Both the position numbers and the translations under genes were made by a program. This document shows, piece by piece, positions 25,971 through 37,602 of a stretch of 64,000 nucleotides of DNA (the first letter of the stretch is position 1; every line of letters begins with the position of its first letter). This DNA is from Dermanyssus gallinae (lineage: Eukaryota; Arthropoda; Arachnida; Mesostigmata; Dermanyssidae), in assembly GCA_003439945.1 (NCBI GenBank), contig QVRM01000463.1, positions 372,001 through 436,000 of the forward strand. Direction: 5' to 3'. The notes beneath the pieces were generated by a model, which saw nothing but the letters and a program-made list of their open reading frames with translations, did not search any database and was not told where the DNA came from.

Positions 25971-26105
25971 TTCATCCTGAAGGCTCAAATTGCCGGAACG
26001 GAATTTGGCAAACCAATTGTAGTACGAATTATTTGAAATGCTGACCTCACTGAAAATGCTATAAATATTTCGAACAGTTTCAGCAGCAGTAAAGTTTTTT
26101 GAATT
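25971..26105 (-). pseudogene. Mariner transposase fragment, N-terminal HTH
   Basis: Minus-strand codons read NFTAAETVRNIYSIFSEV and SYYNWFAKFRSGNLSLQDE. This is the helix-turn-helix DNA-binding region of mariner transposases (pattern AAE.RNI, WFAKFRSG.F.L.DE). An in-frame stop follows QDE, and after a frameshift the sequence reads PRSRRSLTIEKD, matching the next conserved block (PRSGRP). The catalytic domain is not visible downstream, so only the 5' part survives. Confidence 0.7.
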
Positions 26106-29100
26106 TATACAGCATTGCGGCATGTAACTGTACGTTTTTGCGGTACATTTCGATATTACTCGTTTTGCCCGTTTATAGGTTTTGCCCGCACATAGGTATC
26201 TGCTTTGTAAACATAGCAAACTTTTCAATGCAACTATCCGCAAATGCCACTACGCATTATGCGGCTAAATAATGTCGTGTTCGTCTTTCGTTAGTAGTTC
26301 GTTTCCGGCAACAGGAATTCCAAGCTCCAAGATTCCACGACTCAATAAGCTGACCAAGTCCAATAAGGCGCAAGCTTTGCATTGTTATCATGAAAGATAT
26401 TGGCGGCAATCTAATATGTATCGTTATGATTCCCTGTTAGGTCTCAGAACTATTGGTACAGAAGAGAGCACTGGTAAATGTTGGTGGAGTTTTGGTTGCG
26501 GCTGTTAGCGTCGCCTACGGCGTGATTGCCCGTCCGGCCGACCGTACGGAAAGTAGCAGCAAACGCTGCAAAAACGACAAAAATAACGTAGAACAATCTT
26601 GTCCGTCCCAGACCAGGCCAGATGCAATTATTAGTCTCGTCGATCCACTGCCGGGCTGCGTGGCGCAGCTCCGGCAGCCAACACCCGGACACACCCGTCG
26701 TGCTATAAACACGGAATAGGCTTCGTACACGTTTCTGCGCACTTGGTCGTAAAGACGTGCCTACCTGCCTACATACACGTGTGCTCGATTGTGGCTGTTT
26801 ATCCGCCTGCCTGAACACTCGTCCGGTCGCCTGGATCGAGAACTTCGAGGTCGTCGACTCACTTGGGCGCAACATATAGCATATATCGTGTGTTGACTGA
26901 GATCCTCGTTCCAATCAAAGTCACAGTTCTTCTTTGTTTGTTTCATCTTGACCAAAGGCACACTGCACCACTACTCATACTCACATTTGCGTTAAGAGAG
27001 AGAGAGAGAGAGATGCAAGGTAGTTATTGGTACTTCTAGTCATATATTGTTATTTTCATTCCTAATTGAGATTATTATTTCTAGTATATTGTACCTGTTC
27101 CAAGTTTCGAGTTGTGAGGTTCGTCAATCATATTGGATCAATTTTAGGGACAGTAGTTAATCTTCTCACACCATACTGGCAACTGTGAATGCGGACATAT
27201 TGCTTCTAGACACTGCGGAACACTATCGTTGTCTCATTTTGCGTTTGTTTATCGTCATTGTTTACGACGTTCTGCTCGCAGAGTCCCAAATAAGCCTTGC
27301 CGGTTGACGTTCGTAGACTCCAAGGCTGCACAAGGTACTGGCGGACTGATAGTTATTCTTAAGATCCGCGTTTTTACCTTTTTTATTTCTTACAGCATCT
27401 CTTTGTTGAAAGAGCTATGACTAAGACAGAATAGAGTTACAGTGCAAGATATAGTAGCACTACATTTAACATCAAACGCTTCATTTAGTTCTCTATGTCT
27501 TGAACATCTTCCAGAAACCCAAAAGAAAAAGGTTTGCATATTAAATAAATATCTATATTAGATAATTCTGTATAACATCCATGATAGGTCTTGTGACACC
27601 CGCCAGACTCATCCGTTCGCGTCCTTTGTTTGGTTTTGGTTTGCTGGTGGTTGCATATGTGCAGTTGCTAGATCATCAAAACTATTCCTGCGTAAATTTA
27701 AAATAATATTATAAATTGCTTGGCATATAATAAAGTTGTTATCCTGCTGCCTCAGTTAGCCCTTTTTTCTATTAAGTCGGTAAGTATTGGTGTGAGTCAG
27801 TCTCTGTATTTTTGTAGCAACCTTGAATGGTTGCGCGTCCGGGCCACGGAACAACACTTGTATCTGGTAAAAATCGACTGATAGGTCACGCGGACGGCAG
27901 TCTGAGTTTAGGTTTCATAAAAACGACAGGTTCTACTAATAAACTCTACGGAGCCATTCTGTGAGTGCATACGTGTTATGTGCACTCGTGGAGCCCGCAG
28001 CCCCGTTTTCAACATTCGTCCACAGTGGTTTCATGTATATATAAATTAGATTAACGGGTCGGTTCATTATATTGGTTATGCCTTCGTACGTAAGTTTAGG
28101 CTGACTGAGTGTAGCATACCACCCACGGGATACTTTAATCCACAACAAGTGGCTCTGAATCTTGAGAATTACACGGTCGCACTTATTTTGCTTATGATTT
28201 ATGTATATCCAGTTTCCTTCTTAGCAGATAGCTTTTCAGAGTAATTAGGCGAACATTTTGTTTGGTGTCGTAACGCGCAAGCGTGACCTTCTCGCACAAA
28301 GTCGGCACCTCTGCAATTAGCGCAATGGGCCTTCCTGCACGATGCCAAATTTGATGGCCTAGTCTGAGATGTATCTATATTGTGGCAACACGGCCGCTCA
28401 CATTTAGTGGTATGGCTTATTCTCTATTCGCCTTTTGCATTGGGCAATCCTATGCCTAAACTTGTAGTAAGAGTGACGCATAGTGTCACATGAACCGCTG
28501 TAACCGCTGTCATTATCCGCTGTAAACACGTCTAGCAGTACGATTCACCTCTAAATCTCAGTCCGACTCGACGAAAGTTGTTCTACAGCTTCACAATGTT
28601 ATTTTGATTGATTGATTTTACCGGCAGTAGCGTGTGATGTTCTTTCTTCATTTTCTTCATAGTTTGCACATAACCATTCATTTTGAGTACAATAATAAGT
28701 GCATCTCTCTCTCCTCCTGTATATAAATGCGTATATAAACGCTCAACATACTTATAAGTTTGACTTCCAGATTACACTGGACAAGGCTGCGAGTGACGGG
28801 AAGGCTAGGCACAGTACTCTCGGTGGTAGAAACAGCATGGGCCGAGACACACGACAGGGCGACCGCTCTCATAGGGGTGCGGAAACCGGTTAAGGCGTCT
28901 CCACAAGGGGGGAATGGGGTGGAACTTGGCTGCACGTTTCAGCCTGGCGTGTTTTAAACGCAGTGTAGACATCTCTTTCAGTGAGCATCATGTCACCACG
29001 TCATCAACAATGCGGCTTACGTCGTCTGCGAGCAGATAGACCATGCGATAGATACGCCCGGCGATATGTCAGAGAACAGAAGCGCTTGTCAGATAGGCTG

Positions 29101-30328
29101 GTCTGATTCTGTCAGATTTGCAAACGTTATGTTGTCGTCCTTCTAAACGCGCTAATTACGCATGCGTATTCTCCACGCGAGAGGGCCACTTTCGCGTCGT
29201 TCAAAGATAGGACGGTCTGGAGCGACAGCCTTTGATATGCGTAGGTTTGTGATACGCGCGGCCGCCGCTAGGGCCGCCTGAACATTATTGTTTATGCGGT
29301 GTCTATGTGGTCGAAGTATGTGGACTAGTTTAATCCGGTTTAGCCGGGACTGGTTTAACCGGTTTAAGCCGGTTTTTGTTCTGTGAGATGATGAAATTAA
29401 TGTATTTTTAAAAACATATTTACCGCACCCCAAGCGAGGCAACGTTTTCTACGAACTTCCGTGTCGAAGCGGACTAGAATGTGCTCTTGCAGTCTATGAA
29501 GTCTGCGCAAAGGAAAATGCCCCTCTCAGGCACTGTCCACTAGTAGGACACCGCAACCTGTATGAGAACCACTTTGCTTTCCAAACATTTAATGAGATTA
29601 TTCCTCAGAGAAACAGTGTGTTCACTCCGTTAATGCGACTCTAGATTGCGCTGGTCGGTAACGGACACCAATGACTTTGCGACACGTAAGCTCGTCAGCA
29701 CCCTAGACGTAGCCTCATATTCCGGCTGTGCGAACCCAATTGCGGCTTAACGTTGCATTGTAAAGTTGGCATGCGCATCCGGCATAGTTTCTCTTAGTCG
29801 AGTGAACATCTTGGGTCGGCTCAGTTTGATTAGACCTCCGAAATCATTTGAACTTTTCAAGGTTAACTTCGACTGTTTTCTGTATTCGTACCAATTACCT
29901 CTTGACGCTTGTTTTTGCTGGCGCTAGCAGGGATTACGGCTATAGTAATGCCGTGAGCCACTTTCTTAAGGCTTTCACTGCTTTTTACTTTGGGTTATGT
30001 AGCCTGCCAGGCGCCCCGTCACCTTTTGCTGACTCAGTAGCCGCGTTATTTTTTTTGCTACGGTAATGCACAGTGTTTTCGGTAGCACAATCTAAGTGAT
30101 GCTGATTTTCTCGTGTCTGTTATGGTTAAATGAACGTTTACACTAACGCTTAAGCGGGCTAGTGGATTTCGATATATCAAATACTCTGTTGATGTAGATT
30201 TCTCCGTCCAGTCAGTTCGGCTACTGCTGAGCCGGCGATTACATTAGCGCACGACAAACAATTATGTATTAGAAACTACCACCGTACTACCTACCGCGGG
30301 TTCGAGTTAACATTACTCGTAGTATTAC
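26106..30328. other. Intergenic, several short simple repeats
   Basis: No supported gene in 4.2 kb. (GA)n lies at 26995-27013. AACCGCTGT is repeated at about 28494-28513. The 26450-26960 block is open on both strands (154 codons minus, 88 plus) but carries no motif. Several 60-95-codon frames near 28.7-29.4 kb are likewise unrecognised. Confidence 0.4.
29329..29377. repeat. Degenerate CCGGTTTA repeat
   Basis: About four imperfect copies of a CCGGTTTA/CTGGTTTAA unit. The alternation of GGTTTA with CCGG also makes local inverted repeats. Role unknown. Confidence 0.5.
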
Positions 30329-30329
30329 T

Positions 30330-30544
30330 TATTATTATAATTGTTAATTTAGTGCAATTTTGAGGTGTGAGTTCAGCCTATGGCGCGTTACTCCACAGAC
30401 AGCCCCTGCGGCAGAATCTCCCTCGAAAACTGCTACTCCCTTCCAGTGACCAATTTAGTCTCTTCTTCAAGCTTTTAAGAACGACACAATTCCCGTCCTG
30501 ATTGGGTCCCGTGCTCTTAATTGCGCTAGGTAAAAAAATGAATT

Positions 30545-30612
<68 letters not shown>

Positions 30613-30745
30613 TGTTAGGACAATACAATTGTGAGGTGTGAATGTGTATCCTCGTTATTTTATGGTTACTATATAGCTATTCTCAGCCCATCGCACATAA
30701 TATCGACGCGGCATTTCCTCTGCAAACTGCCAGTGAAAGCAGCTG
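30330..30745 (+). repeat. Diverged duplication around an (ATT)n tract
   Basis: Two stretches share the order ATT-rich run, CAATT(TT/GTG)AGGTGTGA, then a distal GCGGCA...CTGC...CCAGTG segment. The first is at 30330-30455 and the second at 30600-30745. They look like two diverged copies of one dispersed repeat whose edge is an ATT microsatellite. The similarity is partial, so boundaries are approximate. Confidence 0.4.
30545..30612. repeat. (ATT)n microsatellite
   Basis: About 22 uninterrupted ATT units. Confidence 0.97.
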
Positions 30746-30763
30746 CCTCAGAAATTCGTCTTT

Positions 30764-30810
30764 GCGTGTGAACTCGTATTCATGTGATTCATGAATACGA
30801 GTTCACACGC
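30764..30810. repeat. Perfect hairpin, 21-bp stem, 5-nt loop
   Basis: The arm starts GCGTGTGAACTCGTATT and continues CATG. The spacer is TGATT, followed by the exact 21-base complement. The bases GTGTGATTC repeat just after the right arm. Such a long perfect stem in noncoding DNA implies recent origin. Confidence 0.93.
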
Positions 30811-32835
30811 GTGTGATTCGACTGCGCTGTGGCGTAAATATGATAACGCGGCCGTGCATGAAACCGTTACATCCCATACAAGGCATTTTCCGTGCGACCA
30901 CAGCGGGATGGTGACCCCGTCAGGTCGCAACTCACTGCTGCCATTAAGACCTACTGGTTCGGGCGTAAATGGTATCCCTGCCCTTATAATTATTATTTTT
31001 ATTATTCTTATTCCCGGACTGCTTTCCCAACAATAAGTGCCGCTTTGTGTTTACACACGTATTTTCATATTATGGTACATTTGGCCGTTTGCGTGCATTG
31101 TGTGCAATTAAAGTGTAGCTGTGCCGATAAGCGGTTAGTTTTGCCGGTGCAGCATGAGCGTTTTTAGAGGTCGCACTTTAGGGCAGTACCAGTCAAGTTC
31201 GTGACACGTCGCCTCTATGCAAGCAGGCAGTGTCCGAACCTCACGTTAGGTTGGGGCTGCATCTTTTGCTTTGGCAACCACACGCGGTGTGGGCAGCGGT
31301 AGCAACGCTAAGCGGCAAAACATATTTAGATATATAAATAAAACAAAAACATACAGTGCAGAAACACACATCGCGATATTAAACGAATTCCGAATTAACT
31401 TGTGTCTCCTTCCCTACCTTCCCACTTGCTAGGCCATCCTTCTCCTTGATGACGCCAGCCAGCAGCTTCGGCTGCGGAAAATCTACCACCGCACTGGCTT
31501 CTTGTCTGGTGCACTGCTGTGGCTCTCTAGAACGATCTCTCCTGGGCCGAAGAGAGTAAGTATTCCGTTCTCTAACGCAGCTGCTAATCATGCCCACGGC
31601 AGCACAGCTGAGCGGCATTTACCAAAGGCGCGACCCGAACAGGGAAGATGCTCTTCGTCCGACGCTGGGGAAGTATAATGGGCATGCATTGAAGACACCG
31701 TCAGCTCCGAACGATCAGCTCCGTTGTTGTCCTGTTCCTTTCGCTAACCATAAGGGGTCGCTCGTTTGCTTGGTCGGTCCGACAGCCCGCGAAATTCCAG
31801 ACCAAGTTGGGTGCGGCGAAAACGTCCGGAGTAGTAAAGCGGGCCGGGCGTGGAATAAAAGGAGCATAGGCGTAGCCATGCCACGTATTGCAGGAGGACA
31901 CGACTCGACGAACTCGTATATTACCTGCTACGATGCCGCATGCCCATTGCATTGTGAGCGAATACAAATTGCCGCGTTCTCACTAAAACTTCGAGTCAGC
32001 GGCAATAATAATAATAATAATAATAATAAATGCGTTCAGCTTTCGCAAGAACCGCGTACTTGATTGCACTTTAGTATTTATGGCCTGTTGCTAGATGCAT
32101 GTAGGCCAGCGTACCTCTGCTGCTACTCTCAATGCCATGAACAGGACTGCTTGCATAACACTGGCCTGCACAACCCACATACAGTAGATATTAACCAACG
32201 CAACGTTCATATCGACCGATACGAATGCATCGCGTATACATCTTTTGTAGACATGTCAACGACAGAAAAGCTGGCAGTCCCTTGCCACTGTTCTTGTTGC
32301 AGCTGCATTTGTAGTACTGTATTTGCAGGTGTTGTTGCTACTGTTGTTGTTGTCATCGTCAACCTCGTTCAGCTTGTATTAGGTGTACAAATCTGGCAAG
32401 CGGGTACGTTCTCTCAACTACAGATTTGACCCGGTGTATGGAGCACGACCTTATTCAACTGGTACAGACTCTGTCCAACAGTACGATTACCGCTATCCTT
32501 CCTAGCATCGCTATCTATGGTGCAGCGGCTCCCTTTACTTTTCCTCCTTCGACCGTTTCTTGAGTCGTTGACGCAAGCATAATATGTCAGGCAACATTGA
32601 TGTTGCATTAGTGTTGTATACTATATCGTGGTCCGTAGCGGAAGCTCTGTCCTATGAGAACAGATGACCAGAGACAATAATAGAAAGACCTACCACGAAT
32701 TGGACTAAAATGTTGTGATGGTATATATACTAAAGCAGGGAGGCACCGTAAAAGAAGCAAGTTTTCGGGCCTCACAGCAAATCAAATTAAAATGTATGCG
32801 GCCGAGACCGATCAATCTATTTGGAGAAGTCGGAC
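30811..32835. other. GC-richer intergenic block with a long unclassified frame
   Basis: The plus strand is open from 31590 (ATG) for 157 codons to a stop at 32061-32063, then open again in the same frame to 32429. The first part has no recognisable motif and ends in an asparagine run from (AAT)n at 32003-32030. The second has one hydrophobic segment (about 22 residues, valine-rich) near its end. The minus strand is also partly open. This could be a decayed or spliced gene, but chance is as likely. Confidence 0.25.
32003..32030. repeat. (AAT)n microsatellite
   Basis: About nine AAT units. Confidence 0.95.
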
Positions 32836-32870
32836 ATGCTCTGACAACCAGGAGTAGGTTGTCAGAGCAT
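32836..32870. repeat. Perfect hairpin, 14-bp stem, 7-nt loop
   Basis: ATGCTCTGACAACC, spacer AGGAGTA, then GGTTGTCAGAGCAT. The CGGAC just outside the left arm reappears after the right arm in the same orientation (ACGGAC). Confidence 0.9.
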
Positions 32871-34728
32871 ACGGACTAGCTTAATGCCGGTCTAAGCGAA
32901 GACAATAGTACGTCAGCCGAAAAACTATCGGTATTGGAGCCACTGCTGGAGAAAATCGAGCAGTTGGAACGGTCTAGAAGAAAAATATGGCTGTGACAAA
33001 GAAAGATAGCTGCATCACTAGTTCCAGTACGCCCCAGACGCGGGAAGGTTTTTTAGTATCGCGCGTTCGTCAGAAAACACATTCAAAGGGCACACTTGGT
33101 ATTACGCGTTGAAACAGCAAACTTACCAGATATTGTAATTTGTAACGGGTTTGCATGGGAAATCGCTATCGGCCTTGAAGCGGCTGGCAATGCCTACCTT
33201 GCAGTCTGTTTAACCCAACTTTAGAAGGTGCCCGATAGGCTCTTAGGTATCAGACCGCTAGAAGAGTAAAACTTTTGGAAAATTGTGAAAAACGCAAAAT
33301 GGACTCAGATAGAATAGATGTGGGGTAAACTGCATCTTCATACTGCTATCGATGATAAAGGCAAGACGCTTGGCAAAAAGGTTTCGTATGCTCGCTCTAT
33401 GCCTACGAACGAACGAAAGTTCTGAGCCAGCGCAATAGGCGGCCTCACATGATTCAACTAATCAGGCTATTCCATAAGAACCTAATAGTACACCTAGGTA
33501 TCTGAAGAGATAGTCACAACCAAGGGCATATGACAGGAATATCCAATGTTATCCATCCTGTTGATTTATTGGAAAATAAATTGGAGGCGCAACTACTTCA
33601 CTGGGATGAGGGATGCCACATCCAGTACTGGGCTCTTAGTAAAAGAGCTAATCTTAAGATTTCTAGAACTGTCATTTGCCGACTTTTTCTATTGTTAGAG
33701 GGTTTCGTGCATTATGAGACTGCGTTACTGGCAGCTAGCAGTGACTTGTGTGGGACTTGGCAAGCTCACTAAAACCGATATCCTCTCCACCCTAGCTATT
33801 TGCCGACCCGGACCATTGTTGAATACGCTTACGCAGATGTCGAGAGTCTGCTGGAGATCGGAGCACACAAGCCAAAATCAGACTGCATTAAATATGTAAC
33901 CCTAGTAAACGTACCGGTGTACAATGCTAACGCACAACGTAAACCGCAAATGACCATTATACGTTCAAGAAAAAACCAAATTAAAATCGTAAATATAGTC
34001 AAAATAATGTTAGTATATTTCAATTGTGCCAAATAACATTTTAATCTAGAACGACTTTAGGCTTACAATTGGTTTGAGATTTCTACAATTCACTGAAGAC
34101 CCAACACGCCTCATGCCCAATTGTGCGAATGCAGCGACCATTATTGGAATGCCTAGACAATAAACTACAATCAAGTATGTCCAACAAGCAAGGAAGCCTC
34201 GGGAAAAATAAAACACGCAAGCTGCGTGAAATTGATGCTAATGCAACTCTAGCTCCGTATAGTATTGACGTTGAGATGTGGCAATGCTAGTCACAATGGC
34301 ACAGGCTCAAAAATACTTAAACTGATGCAAGAACATTTTGAGTTGAGATGACACCTTATAGCATATAGACCTGCAGTGTTCCGCGTACTGTAAACGCATG
34401 CACCTACGGCGACGGTCGTGGGAGTTCACTGCAGGTTCTGAGCCTGGCTTCCGCATGGTTTTGGAGTGCAACAACACGGCTCCACTTAATAACCATTAGT
34501 TTGTCCGGCATCTCGACCTGGATCATAACGATCCGAGCAGACAATACCGGAAAAACTATTCGCTGAACGCACTGGCCGTATTAAATGGGATGACGTCGTG
34601 CCGATCGGATAAAAATTCCGGAGCTAAACCTATAGCCTTAGCTTTTGCCTGCGTCTTTATCATATCATGATCACGAAATTGACACGAAGTAAGCAACACA
34701 CAAGAGACCCCATTTGACGGGACGGAAT
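32871..34728. other. No recognised gene
   Basis: Short frames such as 33530-33772 (80 codons, +) have a protein-like look but no family match that I can name, and they are closed by stops. They may be old transposon sequence. Nothing further is supported. Confidence 0.4.
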
Positions 34729-34795
34729 GATAAATATGGCTGGCAACTCTATGATCTGGAGACCTGGGTTTGATCCTGGTTCGACAAATACTCTT
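34729..34795 (+). repeat. Possible tRNA-like SINE head
   Basis: ATGGCTGGCAACTCTATGA followed by GGTTTGATCC (B-box-like, one change from GGTTCGATCC) is spaced like the A and B boxes of a tRNA-derived SINE. The body matches none of the three SINE families here, and a cloverleaf cannot be completed. Weak call. Confidence 0.3.
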
Positions 34796-36126
34796 CTCTA
34801 TGCATTCCTTATCTAAATTTGGTTGAACCTCTTGGCCATCTACAAAGCCACGTTTTTTTGTCATGCATGGTATTGGTTGTACCTTGCAACGCAGTAGAAC
34901 CTTATCACCACGCGGGTTTTGGGGCAAATGCTGTTTCGCAGTAATCCCGGACGCGCATTCACATTGGAGAGAAGGCATTTTGCTATATCGATCGCACCGC
35001 GATAGCGTAGGTGACGAAATCCTGCACGTTTTCTGCATTGAACTGCAAGTTTGCCATGTGTGTTAAAAATTACAATTGTTAGGTCTAACTAAACACAAAT
35101 ATGTTTATCGTCAAAACCAACCATATAAGTGTGTGCATAGCTGCATTAAGTTTCTCAGTTTTCGCTAGGACCTAGATACTTTGTCCTTTTTGCGACAGAC
35201 TAAGTCATTACCAGGTCTCTGTCAGTTATGTATTTTTTCTCTACGCACAAGAAAGAAATTATGCAAATCATTTTTTGGTTTCGGTTACACTTCGTGACGC
35301 AATGCATAACTGTTTTGGGTTAGTTTGTGTTTCGTAATTAACTATAAACACCTTGTCTCACTAATCTATCCCGCAGCGTGCAACCGCTGTGCTGTAAATC
35401 AAATAGTATTCTAGTTCACGTATACATATGACACTATGGTGCTTTAGCGATATCCCTCGTGGTGTTATCCTAAACGGCACATCATGAAGTCATTGTCAAG
35501 TACCATGAGGCCTCCTATCGTGCTGAGTAGTCAGCTGAACGAGGGATTTGCATAAATCATTCTACGCTCACTGGCAGCTAGACTGAATTTCCTATTCGCG
35601 CGGTCAATTTGTTGGTAAAATTACAGGAGTAAAAATCACCAAGCAATCTAGGAGGTGTGTGGTAGCATTTTGCGTGAGAAAGTCCATTTTCACCGGTAGA
35701 CGAGTACAGAGTGGTAAGAACTTGCCATTTCTCCCTGTTTTGGGATACCTCAGCATCTAAAACGGAAAGTAAGAGAAGATGCTGAAACTAAATGTTTATG
35801 ATGCGGAGTTATTCACTGGAAAACAATTATTGACAAGTGATTTGCGTTACGCCCTGCGGTGTGTCGTCGCTCCCTACAACACAGCAGAAAGAATTCACAT
35901 GGAACGACACCTTGAATGGGCAGGATCTAGCTTAATAGTTTTTTATTGACAAGTATTTCTATGACAATAGAATGCGATAGTAATGATTGCATGGCTTTGA
36001 AGCGTCAACAGAATGATTCGGAACGCTGACATGCGACTACCAACAGCCAAATATTGTTGATTTTCAAAAAGTTTTGGCACTCATGATTACGTGACCAAGC
36101 AAATGAGCAGACTACGTCCTCGACAT
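34796..36126. other. No recognised gene
   Basis: The minus strand is open for 160 codons at 34556-35038, mostly left of this stretch, without a motif. The remainder is AT-rich intergenic DNA. Confidence 0.45.
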
Positions 36127-36140
36127 GACATATCTGTCTA

Positions 36141-36330
36141 AAAAAATACTTTCCGGGCTAACTCTCAGCCAAGGTTTAATGCCCATAGGACTGCTTTTTC
36201 GCATTGCTTCACAGACAGACCCCTATAAATACAAATGTGCCACGGTGGGGCTTGAACCCGCGCACCTATGTGTCTCCTTCGGTCGCGAGGCGCAGACGAA
36301 TGCACAACGCCACGCCACCGGGCTCGATAA
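36141..36330 (-). mobile_element. SINE2 copy B with 14-bp target-site duplication
   Basis: Same tRNA-derived family as 12974-13157. The plus strand shows GGGCTAACTCTCAGCCAAGG, ACAGACAGACCCCTATAAAT, a B box as GGGCTTGAACC (36248-36258), and GCCACCGGGCTCGA. Flanking copies of GACATATCTGTCTA at 36127-36140 and 36331-36344 are identical, marking a recent retroposition. The tRNA-like part has a 4-bp CACG duplication (ACGCCACGCCACC) relative to copy A. Confidence 0.9.
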
Positions 36331-36344
36331 GACATATCTGTCTA

Positions 36345-37602
36345 CGTTCGTTTTTCTGACCACAGTATTAATATCTCGCAGGAAGTTACACCCAGCCAAA
36401 TCGATTGTCAGATACGAAATCTGAGCTGACTAATTCTCGACCGCGAGGTAGAGGTGCGAGGTACAAGATACGTACCGGCGACTATCTGGAGCCTTACTGA
36501 AGTTTTGGTATGCCACAACTTGGCAGTCGTTAGCTGAGCTGCAATGTGGTCGGATCTTTAAAATGGCCCGGACATCTCTCCGGGCCAGTTACCTTTTTTG
36601 CGAACTCCAGATAAGTAGTATGTTCATGGTCACATTGTCTACTACACGATAGTCGGTGCCTTTTGTGCAGTCTTCGTTACCTGAAATGTAGCATTTTCCT
36701 TGTTGATTCTTTCCGCTTCTGTTTCGCTCTCAATTACCTCCTCACCAACCGCCCTCACACTTTATCGACCATTCAGCCCTTTAAGCTACAGATCCATTTC
36801 AGTAAACGGGGATTTATGTTAACTTTGCGAGGCCCAGTAGCCATATTGAATGATGTAAAATATGGATAGGCCTACAAAAATGGGCCAAATACACCTGTAT
36901 GCTGGGCTCCTTAACTCTATGTCTGTATGAACAAGAATGTGCAGTATTAAAGGAAGAACATGTTTTACATTCAGCATGATAGGGGGTACAAATACTTTTA
37001 TATAAATTTAAATACATTTTCATGACATAGCTGATTTTTTGCATTTTTATCTCGTATGTTTTTTTTTCTCATAGATACCAAATGAATGGTGCCTAAGACA
37101 GGAACATTTTTTTATGGAACCGACGCGATGACGGCTGGTGTATTATTTTATTCTCAAGTAATAGAGATGGGTTCGATATTTTCGAAGTAGCCACGCTTAG
37201 TTTTTACGAAACAATCGTCTGTTGTTTCTTGATAGTAACCTGGTAACGTGAGAAACGTTATTGCGTTGGTTGCTTATGTTGTTGCTGTTGCTGCTGCTGC
37301 TTTGAAAGGCACATTTCCGGCTAGACGCCAGTCAAGCATTAGTAATCGATCGCTCATATAGAAATCTTGTTCAAGCTCGGGCGCGATTGTGCGCACCTGT
37401 GCAAGCGTGTCGCTGGTCAAATGGCAATATTCAGAAAACGACCAAAGACGTTGAAGCTTTGCGTTCCCGGTTAGCTTACGCTAACCCTAACACGTACTCG
37501 TGAGCAACATTCGGTACTTCGCGCTCTATACTGCGGACGTTTGAGTCGCGTCAGAGTGCGACATCTTCTTCTGATCGGATAGTTCGACGTCCGAGGATCA
37601 AC
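36345..37602. other. Downstream flank of the GPCR gene
   Basis: AT-rich sequence 3' of the receptor gene. A minus-strand AATAAA (plus-strand TTTATT at 37147-37152), about 450 bp past the stop codon, is a possible polyadenylation signal. A (TTGCTG)n-like run lies at about 37278-37304. A short GC-rich hairpin (TGGCCCGG/CCGGGCCA, 36564-36587) precedes TTTTTT. Confidence 0.4.

Noticed and set aside
31590..32429. A possible plus-strand gene of 157 plus 121 codons
   Set aside because: There is a stop between the parts, no family motif, and the opposite strand is also open, so it is described only as an unclassified block.
34729..34795. A true tRNA gene
   Set aside because: The B box is imperfect and the acceptor and anticodon stems cannot be paired, so only a possible SINE head is reported.
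36564..36587. GC-rich hairpin followed by TTTTTT
   Set aside because: It looks like a Rho-independent or Pol III terminator, but no upstream transcription unit is identifiable, and the stem is only 8 bp.
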